From Blasia pusilla (taxonomy: Eukaryota; Marchantiophyta; Marchantiopsida; Blasiales): a stretch of 64,000 nucleotides of DNA. A model generated the notes under the pieces. It did no database searches. It was not told where the DNA came from and was given only the letters and a program-made list of their open reading frames with translations. The stretch spans positions 22,506,001-22,570,000 of the forward strand of contig CM114271.1 in assembly GCA_050084515.1 (NCBI GenBank). The letters run 5' to 3'. Shown in pieces: positions 1 through 14,972 of the stretch (the stretch's first letter is position 1; each line of letters starts with the position of its first letter). The position numbers and the translations under genes were made by a program.

Positions 1-420
1 AGGCCTCTTCGAGTGCCGAGGATTACAAAAACCCCGGAATTTAAGACATCTGCGACATATTGATGGAACTCGGAAGAGAACAAGAAGCCGATCTACAGAA
101 ACAATTCCGCTTCGTGCTGCCTATCGGATTTGTATGCCCTGACTCACATCCACAAAGCGCACAATCCAAAGCTCGGTTTCGCACGATCATGCAAAGAGGG
201 AGCTTCGAACGTGAGGGAGTTGCGACAATGTACAGACTCTAGTCCTTCCTCTGACGAGTCTTCCGGTCGCCCGATGATGCCTCGGGAGATGGTGACCGGC
301 CTGTGACCTGAAGCAGATGCGGGGAGGGTTCCGGGTCATCGTTCGCGAGGTACCGGTCACCACGTCGCCTGTTCCAGCGTGACCGGCGTATCACGGGACG
401 CGACAAGGGCTCTAGACCTC
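1..420. other. GC-richer edge of the window, no gene proven
   Basis: This stretch is clearly less AT-rich than what follows. On the + strand, frame 1 reads through about 20 codons from the window edge to a TGA at 61-63. A second open frame runs from 60 to 242 and lacks any recognisable domain. Either could be the last exon of a gene lying to the left, but I recognise neither and see no convincing splice acceptor. The rest, to 420, has no coding signal. Confidence 0.2.
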
Positions 421-1726
421 AACCAAATAATCTAGATGTAATAATATAATAATCTAGATTATTAAGAGAGGGGCCATTATAGGGGCTCCTTAATGGTGAC
501 ACCTTTCTTTTTTGGCCTCTATTTGATTGATATGCGTTCTTCTCTTACCCTCTCCCGAGGTTTTTTTTTTTATATAACACGGGCATGGTTAGTTTAGATT
601 ATTATTAATGTTGATATAAAAATTTAGATTTGTTATTCGCTAGAGGGTCTCAACAACAAACATCTTTTTCTTGACACTTGTGGTTTTAGGCAATCTCTAT
701 TTATGATCTCTATTTATGACACATGTCCTCTCTAAAAGCTTAGTTCCATCTAACTAAGATGGAGAAGCGTGCAAAATGAGCATGGGAGATATCAAGAGGG
801 TTCTTATTTCATCCGTGCTAATACCAACTAGTATTTTTTATCTATAGTATTATTGGCAAGAGGTATTAGGAACAAACATCTCTATGTTTGAGGGGTCGTC
901 TCTAGTCTCTACACCTGCCCCCTCTAATACTTTAGTTTGATATAACTAAACTAGATGAGAAGGAAGGCTTCTTTCACCCGCGCCGGGCACTGACTAGTCC
1001 ATATTTTCCACTAATCTATGTGTGCATTGTATTAGGTTAGTAGTCATTTTTTCATTTGAATACGCATTGCTTCTACTTGTAAAGTGGATAGAATTCATAT
1101 GACCAACTCTAGATTAATTATATATGACTAATCATGAGAAAATTAAAAATGAATTGACTATATTTTAATCTTTTGTAATGTTTGACTTTGAGGTTTATTG
1201 CTTTGTCATAACAAAAGCTACATGGATGGGGAAGTGGGAAATCCAAATATATGTAGATCAAGATGTAAACACAAGTCACATACAATCAATAAGATACATG
1301 GAACAAAAAACTTGATATCCAATATTTGTCTTTGTGAAGATTTTAACTTCTATGACATGTCGCATAAATTCAAGAATTTCCAATCAAATATCATATGCTT
1401 GTTTGTTTGAGCCATTTTTGAAAGCATGATTGATGTACCAATTTTTAGACACAAACTCTGAGGAGGTAATTCAGAAGACAACCATGTGTTTAAGAATTTT
1501 TTGGATATACATAACTCATCCTATCATTCAAAACATAGGCAACACGGTAAATATGCTCTTATGCACAATATGTATATTTTTGAAAGGATGTTTTTATTCT
1601 TTGTACTCAATACCATAATTCACTTGAAAAGTTATAGAAATGGGAAAAAATTAATACCTCTTCATAGAATCAAACATGATTTTCGTGTTCTTCTTGTCAA
1701 CATCTCTTTGTTATGTCAAAATAATA
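421..1726. other. AT-rich spacer without a recognisable gene
   Basis: Several short open frames between 1198 and 1821 have no domain I recognise and are typical of AT-rich DNA. A TAATCTAGATT-like palindrome cluster lies at about 428-462. The only structured feature is the Helitron-like terminus near 977-998. Confidence 0.5.
974..998 (+). mobile_element. Helitron-like 3' terminus
   Basis: A GC hairpin (CCCG-CGC-CGGG, 977-987) is followed six bases later by CTAG (994-997) and a T. Plant Helitrons typically end with a short GC hairpin, a spacer of about 5-10 bases and CTRR, inserted before a T. I could not find the matching 5' TC end, nor Rep/helicase coding sequence. If real it is a non-autonomous or truncated copy. 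Confidence 0.4.
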
Positions 1727-1828
1727 GTATTTCTCAAAACTTTGATGTCATAAAATCGGCAATGATCACGTCCATAAATCTATATTATTATTGGAGAGGC
1801 CTTATGACATCAAAGTTTTGAGAAATAC
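1727..1828. repeat. perfect 27-bp inverted repeat
   Basis: Bases 1727-1753 and 1802-1828 are exact reverse complements, separated by 48 bases. The arm contains TTTGATGTCATAA on its inner side. It sits immediately before a second, independent foldback at 1851-1936. No coding function is visible. Confidence 0.85.
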
Positions 1829-1850
1829 CATTAAAGAATTATAATTTCTT

Positions 1851-1936
1851 TGAAGATGTGCAAAGAAATTATAACTCTTTAATTCGCAAAGAAATTATAA
1901 TTCTTTAAAGAGTTATAATTTCTTTGCACATCTTCA
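1851..1936. repeat. 32-bp inverted repeat (foldback)
   Basis: Bases 1851-1882 and 1905-1936 are reverse complements around a 22-base spacer. The spacer itself repeats part of the arm (CAAAGAAATTATAA, with an inverted partial copy just to the left at 1833-1850). The piece looks like a foldback or MITE that has been internally duplicated. Confidence 0.8.
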
Positions 1937-4900
1937 CCCAATTTTCAAACAATCTCAAAGTGTTGTTGACAATGTGTTTATGCATATTTACATGAAACCT
2001 CGTGATAAGAATGAAATGACATCTAGAAGAATTATAATTCTTAAGCTACAAGCATTATCACATGGGGTTAAGGTAATATTAAATATAAAGAAACATCAAA
2101 TCCATAATCTTATCCATAATGAAGGGCTTTGAGAGCAACTCGAGAAGTTAAAAATTTCAATTTTTTATGAAATTATCAATGGATTGCTTGAGAAAATTGA
2201 GGAATTTGTCTTACATAAACATCATATTTTGGTATCCCAAAATAGAATGAATAAAATTAACTACTACCCAAAACAAGGTTTTAAATTTGACTATTTAGAC
2301 AAATATTGGGAGTTGCTAGCTTATGCTTAATTTTAGGCCACAAATCAATGAAGTCTAATCACATATCTTGGTCAAAAGATCAATTGTTATGGATATATTT
2401 ACATGAATAAAGCGTTCATTCGATAATACGCAAAATTCATAGTAAAGGCCAAATCAATTAAATGGAAAGCCCACCAAGATTGGAATATTACATATTTTTC
2501 ATTTACCAAACATTGTTAACCCTCTATGAGATAAATCCACAAGCCATCTTCTATCAAACTTGGAATATATCACCCTATATTTTTCACAAAATTTTTTGAT
2601 AGATACCAAAGATAATCTTATTTTTTTGGGCACCCTTAACTATTATAGAAACCAAAGCATCATTTGGACGAATCTAAGAAGTTGGCAAGCAACCAATGAC
2701 TAGATCCAAGAACTATGAATTCAGTATCAGACTCTCGAGTACTACTCGTCCTCTCTTGGAATCATTTCATCTATCAATAGCCATAAATCCTATGCCACAC
2801 TTGGGAGTGGAGCCCAAGAATCCCTTGTTGGAAAATATTCCACAAGGGAAATATCACGCGGGTCCTCAAAGCTTCATCAACCATACTACCTAACTTTGTG
2901 TGGTAATTTTTAGAAACCATTTTGGTCACAAAATTTGTGGGAATGTAGAAATTCAAGCATGGAAGGAATAAGCCATGGCTTTAAGGGGTAGGTAAGCATA
3001 GGAAATGCTAATAAAAAAATATGATCAACAAAAATACACCATATGAAATTAAAAGAAGCTCAATTTAAAAGAAAATGATTGTGCAATTTGGATTTTTAGT
3101 TGATAAGGATTGATTGGTGTTGCAATGATTGTAGGCAATAAGTTAAGTTGTATGAGCCAAAATAAAGCATAATTGTGCAAAGTTGGAGCAACATGTAGTA
3201 GAGTTGGAAACAACAACAAAATGGATCATGGATCAAAAAGCGAAGTGGAGAAGATGAGTAAATATGTAAAGCAAAGGACTATTTCTATCCAACTACATTC
3301 ATAAAAAAAACTCCTCCATTTGTGAACTCCATGGAGTGTACAAAGTTTCCCAATTCAATTGAAGTTTGTGCAAACAGAGCGGGTGTACAGAAAGGGAAGC
3401 GTAATGTAGCCACTTAAAACCGCAACATAAAGAAAAGTTGCTAAAATACAACTGGCGGAATTTGAACAAAGATTGAATATATGGAGATACAATACACATC
3501 CAAAAGATAAAACACTATTGGTGTTGAAATAGTGGAACTGACAAGAGAGCAATAAATTTAATGGTAGAGTAAAACAAAGCGGGATGGGAACATTGGCTAT
3601 AGAGGAGGCGATGGCAAAGATAAAATGGTGTAGTGGTGAGCATATTCTTATAAACACATTGTAAGTGAAATTGAAATGTCCCTCCTATATGTCATACTAG
3701 TGGAATGACGATGGACCTTCCACCTATCCATCTTTCAATTCCACATGTCACCCTACTCAAGTCAAATGTAGGGTGTGGATATTCAGTCTAGTGATGCATA
3801 TATTGTTATTCATCTTAGCACATTTTGACACTTCCTATGCTTACTCTTGACCGAAAAGTGAAATCTCTCCACCAACTAACATTTCTTAGGAGTAAGTTGC
3901 CATTAATGTATCATGTTCTTAATATGTCGTCCCAGACTTCAAAGATCGTACTAGTAAGCGGAGACTATGTTGTGCATAGTCCAAACTACCTCTTAAAGAT
4001 AGTTTCAGAGGCAATTTTTTTCCCCAAAAGTTTGAAATTCAAGCGTCAAAAGAAATTAGAATCCCATCTCATGTATATAATTAAAAGAGGATGGGGTTTG
4101 AGGACCCCGCCCACTGGTGATGACATATATATTTTATGGTGTGCTCTAGCGATGACAAGTGTAAATTAACAAATCCGTGTTATGAGGGGTGATTCTATGC
4201 ACGGGTATTATCCTAGTTTTTATAGTTGTAAGTTGTATTCATCCTAATCTAAACTAGTGTAGGTTACGTATTATTCTTTGAGTTAATAGTCACATTGACC
4301 ATACAAGTATGGGTGAAGTAAATATGCTCTTTAAAACCAAGAAGCCCACCTACCTTACTAATCTCTTTAGATTTAGAGTACATTAAAGGAATGATTCATT
4401 TTAAATTAATTATGACATTTATTAACAACCCGTAAATTTCACTATTACTTCTAATGATATCATGTAGTTTTATGTCTAAGGGACCTAACACGATGAGAAG
4501 TGCATAGCTTATAGGATGCTTGTTAATAAAATTAGATATGATTGCTTTCGAATAGAAAGTGGACCTAGCATTGTTTGGATTAAATGCTCCTTTCTTCCCT
4601 TAGTGTGGACTTAATAGATTCTTGACTTTCATTCCATTTAATACTTACACCTTTCCTTACACTTCTCTCCATTCTGATGTTTTTTTGTATGTGTGACCAA
4701 AAAAAAAATAGTATTTTATTTTTGTGCACAATGCTTTCCTCCATGTCAAGATATATGTTAGGATTTTTCTTGGTGTTTCCCGATGTTAGGATATTCCTCT
4801 TTGTGTTTGTTTTTCAAATATATGTTTTTCCTACTCCATCCACTTTTCTTTTACCGTCCCATATCTATATTATTTTTGGAGTATGCCTCCTCAATTTTCA

Positions 4901-5377
4901 AACTCCTCTCATGTCTATATTTGACAATTTTAACCACTCACATCTTGACTTGTATCAATGATAATTTAGAGAAAATTTCAATGACACTCTAGTTAGGGGT
5001 ATGATTGGAGTATGAAATAGAATTGGGGTTCAATGAAGGACTAGTGATATGTAAGTCAAATTACCCATCATAAGCCCTTCCAAGGTAACGTAGACGTACC
5101 TACTAGTATAATTTCTATCAATGTACAATTTTCTGAACAAAAGGGACTCTTTTGATATTTAGTAAAAAAAAAAACACTTGTTTTAATACAAACAATCGTG
5201 TGCCAACACATGTAAAATTTAATAAAAATATTAAAGACTCATATTTATCCACTACTTTCTCCAATCGTAATTAGTCTTTGCACGTAGATATTGGGTACGT
5301 CGACGGACCCAATTGCTACCCACAAATCGTAAGACTCGATGCCCTTTAGCTTTATTGAGGGTCCACTTCCATGGGCG
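1937..5377. other. AT-rich spacer, no supported gene
   Basis: Open frames here, such as 3825-4169 on + and 3355-3657 on -, have no recognisable domain. They are short and AT-driven. The only structured item is the Helitron-like terminus near 4175-4217. I find no tRNA, no transposase and no exon chain. Confidence 0.5.
4175..4217 (+). mobile_element. Helitron-like 3' terminus, interrupted hairpin
   Basis: CCGTG (about 4174-4178) pairs with CACGG (4200-4204), followed by GTATTATC and CTAG (4213-4216) before a T. The hairpin loop holds about 20 extra bases with a duplicated TATG, as if a short insertion entered a simple CCGTG-TTATG-CACGG hairpin. No 5' end was located. Confidence 0.4.
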
Positions 5378-5411
5378 AACTTCTTGGGGTCGCACGCAAC
5401 CCCAAGAAGTT
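5378..5411. repeat. perfect 13-bp hairpin
   Basis: AACTTCTTGGGGT (5378-5390) and its reverse complement (5399-5411) flank an 8-base loop, CGCACGCA. It lies about 320 bases upstream of the Harbinger transposase remnant. It could be part of that element's terminal region or an unrelated foldback. Confidence 0.7.
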
Positions 5412-5726
5412 ATATCCGGCTGCAATAGCTGGCGGATGGAGCAGAATTTGGTGGAAAGACTCCGATCATTGTGTCAAGTCACTTCATAATAGAAAGGGAA
5501 ACTTTCAGTTACGGAAATAGGACAACACAAATTCCCCCCCTCCTTTTTCCAACCCTAATTACCCCCCTAACCTTTGCAACAGAAATTCCCACCTCTCCTC
5601 ATCCCTTGAATGCCATAAATATGTGCTTTTCTCATCCCTATTTCACCTTTGTCTCCCTCTAACTTTTGCTCTCATTATTTTTCTTAATTTTTAATCTACT
5701 TCCTTATGCTATCATTTTTTTTCCAA

Positions 5727-6725
5727 TGATGGATGATTCAGATTTTGAGAGGAATGGTAATTCAATGTTGATGTTCTTGTGAACGATGTATCTTCTTCTT
5801 CTCACTCAAGGTCGTTCACTTCGTTGTCTCCTTCTTCAAGCTAGACGCAAGAGGTCCCTTCGTCGTTCTCATACTCTCTTGTGTCCCCATGTCATGATGA
5901 ATAATAATGCTAGTGCTATGCCACGTTACATGTACTCTCCTTGGTATATCTTACCACGATCCAAAGCATTTACATGTCTCTTTATTGATGATAGTATAGT
6001 AAGAAGAGACCATCCTGAGCGCTTTAGAGAATTCTTTCGTGTGAGTGTGAGCACATTTGACTTCATTTGTAGTATGTTAAGGACTCGATTGATAACTAAA
6101 TTACTAATCCTACGCATGCTCTACAAATTCTACCAAACAAGTTGTTGAGTGTTGAGAGACACGTCGCTATTACCCTACGATGTCTTGCCTCAGGGGATCA
6201 AATGAAAGGGATTGGAGACCTTTTTGGTATCGGACAATCTACAACTGTAAAGGTTGTCAATCGAGTCATCAATGCACGTGTGGAGGTGGCTCATAGGGCA
6301 GTGAGTTGGCCAAGAGGACAAAAAATTCAAAGGGTGAAATATGATTTCGAAGCACAACACAACTTTTTAAATTATTGCGGTGCAATCAATGTCACTCACT
6401 TTCTCATTGAACTACCAAGAGGTGCAAATTCCACAGTATGGTATAGTCACAAAAATAAATCTTAGGAATGTGCAAAACAAGCTATTGTTGATTCAAGGCT
6501 GTGATTCTTGGATGCCTTCATCGGATATCCCCTTCTATTCATGATACTTGCATTCTATGGAACTCCCAATTCTATAAAGATGCCACTTCATATGAAAGGG
6601 TCCTAGGTGGACTTTCACTTCCTCTAAGAAATGGTGAGAGAACTCGAGAGTATATTATTGATGATGCAGAATACCCACTCTTGTCATGGCTCATAGTTTC
6701 TTATCTCGGAGCACCTATCGGATGA
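5727..6725 (+). pseudogene. PIF/Harbinger transposase (HARBI1/ALP1-like), degenerate
   Basis: Three consecutive frames read as one DDE_Tnp_4 transposase broken by frameshifts. 5786-6148 holds the N-terminal region (RRDHPERFREFFRVSVSTF). 6142-6465 holds the helical DNA-binding part (LSVERHVAITLRCLASGD, then GIGQSTTVKVV) and the first catalytic block. 6501-6725 holds the later block with HDTCILWNSQFY and DDAEYPLLSWL. The first acidic residue is lost: the usual GAIDGTH reads GAINVTH. Family knowledge: this DDE nuclease cuts and pastes PIF/Harbinger elements at TTA/TAA targets. The C-terminal third is not recognisable downstream. It faces the Myb/SANT gene at 6971-7869, the two-gene layout of this superfamily. 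The copy cannot be active. Confidence 0.85.
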
Positions 6726-6970
6726 AAGGATACTTGGAACTATTACCATTCTTCTTTCGGTCTTTCATCGACGTTTACCTCTAATCCCAGCACCAAGGCT
6801 TCTCTTTCTCAAAGTTCCCTCTTGAGTTACGAAAGCCTTGCACTGACCGAAATCTGAATTACCACGAAAGACCACAAAAGTCATTACCTCAATTGAAAAC
6901 ATCCCATAGGAATACATAAAGAGATCAAAGAAAGAAAGTATTGTAAGCACCTTCAATAGGAGAAGAAGCC

Positions 6971-7869
6971 CTAGGATGGTGGTGGTGGTGGATTGGTAGA
7001 CATCCCTTTTGCACCCATCGGGATCTCAAATGGCTCCTCCTCTATATTAACAAACAATAAATTAGTAAGATCCCATATATTCTTCGTATGTAAGTTAATG
7101 AACCAATAAACATGGGCATTCATATTGATGTACCTGGAGTCACGGGAGAATGTATGATAGTGATGGGTAGAGTTTCTTTTGTATTTAAAGTTCCCTCCTT
7201 CACCGGGTATCCATAAGTACCTCTAAACTCATCATTAAGATCAGGTAGAAGAGACGTATCAATGCTTTGCACTCCCATGCTCTCTAGGTCTACGTCTTGT
7301 TGCTTAGGCAACCAGTCTACTAGATCCTTATAGAACATCTCATCAAAGGTCAAAGGTAGACCTTGTTCTTTTCGATCCTTTCTTGACATATGTCGTCAAA
7401 AAAGGATAATGGTCCACTTATTGCCTTGTGCTCCCAATCTTGAACGTGAAAAATTACATACGTTTTAGATCGAAAAAATAAATGAAATCATGTCATATTT
7501 TATTTTATTTTGCTATGACCGACGTACCTTTTTGAAGTCTTTAACAAGAGCACTCCACTCCTTTTTACATGCTTGGCCATCATGAATAGGTTGTGTCATT
7601 CCATTCTTGAAATAATAGTCGGCTACTTTTTGCCACTTCTTTTTTATGGTGGGCATAGTAGATTGATTAGTGTGATTAAATTCTACTACTTCCATCTCAT
7701 GTCGTTTTTCCAAGATCAAAATTTTGATCTCCGAAGATGCCCATGCAATCAACTTGTCCTTTTGTTTTGGTACTCGGGAGTAAAGTATTACACAGTCATC
7801 ATCTACGAGATTTGCTCGATACAATGAGAAACATGTAAAATTGATAATGAGTATAAAAAAATTCAGCAA
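6971..7869 (-). pseudogene. PIF/Harbinger Myb/SANT-like ORF1 protein, multi-exon remnant
   Basis: The first exon (about 7525-7869) encodes a trihelix/Myb_DNA-bind_4-type domain: WASSEIKILILEKRHEME, then KKKWQKVADYYF and CKKEWSALVKDFKK. It ends at a GTACGT donor. A second block (7131-about 7440) carries RKEQGLPLTFDEMFYKD and an acidic tail, and ends at a GTACAT donor. A third exon (6971-7042) begins after an AG, joins in frame and ends in five prolines, Ser and TAG. Between the first two blocks the frame slips by one base. In this superfamily the SANT-like protein binds element ends and recruits the transposase. It is convergent with the transposase at 5727-6725. Confidence 0.75.
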
Positions 7870-11877
<4,008 letters not shown>

Positions 11878-14800
11878 ATGTCGGTGTCCTTGAATGCTCT
11901 GAAGAATTATGTTAGAGGTCCATCTTCGCAGAACCAGGCCGAAGACACGGTTCTGTTGCACGTCTCGCATTCGAATCTGAGGCAGAAGTTTTCGGAATTG
12001 CGATTTGATTTGCATGTAATGTTGCTCTCTTTTCGCCTCTGTTGTGTGAGGAATCGGCCTTTTGTGAGGGTGCTGCATTTTGCGCGACAAACGTGCGATG
12101 AGGATCTTAGTGAGAATTGATGTCATCAGCGAAGGATTTAGGTGTGATTGGAGCAGGGCACGGGATGTGCATTGAGTGCACGTGATTATGTCTGAGTTGC
12201 TTATGTTCTTAAAGTTGACTGCAGGGCATCTGGGTTGGATGACAATTACTTGGATCACTTAGGACTGGTCATAGGCTACTATGAGGGAGAGCACATGTGA
12301 AAGCGGTGTATTGCTTCACGTTTATGCATGTCAAGAGTGCACTCTGTTGCATTGACTGGCTGGTTTTTTGCAGACGACTGTCGGCAATGTGAAGGAGAAA
12401 TTGAGGGCTCACACAGGAACAGCTGTTGAGGCCATGTACCTCCAGTTATACGACGATGGCAATGCCAAGCTGTGCGACTTGGCTGAAGATCAGCGTCCGT
12501 TAGGGTTTTACTCTCCTCTTGACGGGTATGCCTGAAGACTTTGTTCTTACTTCTATGAGAATCTCAAGCTGGATTGTGCTCCTCATCCATGTCATCATGT
12601 TGCCTTACTATCGCTAGTCTTCTTGGGAAGTGGGCCACAGATATCGCATACACGTTGTAGACCTTGACCCCACGTCACTCTCAGCAGGGGGCTGGTTGGA
12701 GAATACTTCTCTAGTGGAAAAATACACCATGTCAGACGAAGCCTACAGCAAGCGTGATGGTGAGTTTCGTCAGATCGCCAGAAATTGCCGCGTGTTAATT
12801 CCGTATCGATCTAGAATTCTCTACTTTGAAAATCCATAGTTGATGCAAATGGGTAGCCGTAGCCGTAGCAGTAGTTGTCATGCCCAAAATATCGCCCTTC
12901 TCTGTACAAGTTATATACAGCGAAGAATTAGATGCGTTTGAAGTGGCTAATGTTGTTGATGTACGACCATCCATGCTATTCCTTAGTGCAAAGACTTATC
13001 GTATCTATCTCTGTGCCTACAGATACTTTTAGAAAATTCAAGGAAAAGCGACTCGCAGAAGATCCCACATGGACACTACAGAAGGTCAGTTCTGGTGGGC
13101 CTGGAGCTGTGGTCTAAGGGAACTGGGAATGTCCAACGGAAACTTTTGTAAAGAGCCTGCTCATATTTATGAGCAGGCTATTTCAGAGTTCTCACATAGG
13201 ATCAGGGTTAGCTGGACTCACAGTGGGCTTTGAAGAAGAGCTTCATATTTTGATTAAGGTGTGTCTACCCTAGGCCTTGTACATGGAATGTTATATGTTC
13301 TAAGTGTGGTTGGTGGGTTTGTCCAGGAAATGGCTTCTAGAAGAGGTGGGTCTGTGCCACAGGTCAGTTCCTCTATCGCTGTTGTCATTTCCGTTTCTGT
13401 TGAGACTTTAAAAGTCCAGTTGTACAGATCTTTCTTGCAGTTTGAATGTTGATTGCTGTAATCATGTTTGTAGAGCCAGTTGTGTTTCAGTCGCCAAAGA
13501 AATAATTGGGTTGGAGTCATTTGGGAATGGCACTCATATCCAGCATGATGTTTCTGTGCCAGCAGAGCCATCCAATTGATGATGATCACATGAAAGATAT
13601 TGCTGGAGGCATACATGTAAGTTTTAAAACACTACAAACTATGCTACTGGCATCAGATCTCCCAGAGTCCAAGTGGATTTGAAGCAAGACTTTTCTCACT
13701 TTTTAATTTGTGGCTTAAGATTTTTCTGTTTCTTCATTCGTTTTTTACTTTTTTATTTCTTAGAAGTATTGCCTTGGGTGTTTTTATACCTACCTTTTTC
13801 CAAACCTTCAGCTGAGTATGGTTGATTCTAGATGATAGCACTTGGGTCCCATCTATTATACCTGGAAAATGTTTATGTAAATGTGGATATGTACCTGTCA
13901 TGGAAACGAATGATCGCTGCTTTCTGGTCTCTGTATGAAAGGGTCCTTTAAGCTGAGAGAAATGATATAAACTTCACTGTATGCTTTTCCTTTCATTTGC
14001 TATACTAGTGTGAATATGCTGAATGTTCATCTCTCAGGCACTTGTGAAGTATGTTCTTCTTCAACATTACTTGGGTCATTGGAGAGTGACTCTGTTGAGC
14101 CCTTTTAGAAAATCATAGTACAAGCATTGTGCTTGATATGTGGATTTCTTTTTGTTGTACAGTTTTGTCTTGCACGGGAAAGTGTATGAACAGAGAATTT
14201 GCGTTTATGGTAAACAGGTAGGGGATAGGTGTGAAGTTGACCCAGGGGGCAAGCGTGGGGAAGTAAAGTTTGTTGGAAGAGCAGAGACTTTGGCACCTGG
14301 CTTCTGGATTGGTGTCCAATTTGATGAACCTGTGGGCAAGCATGATGGCCTGTAAGATTTGTTACTTTCTCCTCTCTGTAAGTTTTGCCTTCTTTTGGGA
14401 ACAAGAAATTCGTATCCATGATAGGTGGGATTAGTAAAACAAAATGTACGCAAATTCATTGGGCCTGTAGGTTGTGGATTATCATGTTGTCACCCTCCGC
14501 AGTTTTGAAGTAAAGTGATCAAAGAACTGGTTGCATACTGAAAAATAACGTTACAGTTGGAAGTGCTGTAAAGAAATTTGGGTCTGTCCTTTTCCAGATG
14601 TGAAGGAACTATATTCAGATTCATTTAGAAAACTACTGCATGTGGCAAGACCTTATCCTTACCCTTGCAAGTATGATACTCTTCTATACAGGGTTAAGGG
14701 AAAGAGATACTTTACGAGCCCCACACAGTATGGTTCTATGCTCCGTCCTGATAAAGTGAAGGTATTGTGACTGCTCTTACCAATTGTTCACTATCAGTCT

Positions 14801-14972
14801 GTTTTCTAGTAATGTCTTCTTTGAATGGTTGACACTTTTCCAGATTTAGCCATTAATGGTCATTGCACCAGGGCCCTGTATTTGTATTTGACTGGAATGA
14901 CTGGCATGTTTGGTCGGGCAGGTTGGAGACTACCCAGAGCGGGATCCGTTTGAAGATGACGAGGAGATATAA
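11878..14972 (+). CDS. TBCB: tubulin-folding cofactor B (CAP-Gly protein), 8 exons, 259 aa
   Basis: The exons are 11878-12015, 12374-12525, 12641-12759, 13023-13084, 13563-13616, 14218-14351, 14692-14761 and 14922-14972. All junctions are GT-AG and the sum is 780 nt, exactly 260 codons with TAA. The N-terminal ubiquitin-like domain spans about residues 20-97 (LLHVSHSNL, YLQLYDD, RPLGFYSPLDGYRIHVVDLDP). A charged helical linker follows (SLVEKYTMSDEAYSKR, FRKFKEKRLAEDP). The CAP-Gly domain occupies about 176-245 and carries the GKHDG signature at 215-219. The tail ends PERDPFEDDEEI. The family binds alpha-tubulin and works with cofactor E in tubulin heterodimer folding and disassembly in the cytosol. 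The start was chosen as the ATG giving MSVSLNALKNY before the conserved Ubl. Exon 5 begins at a CAGCAG acceptor, so one Gln may be included or skipped. The gene looks intact. Confidence 0.95.
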
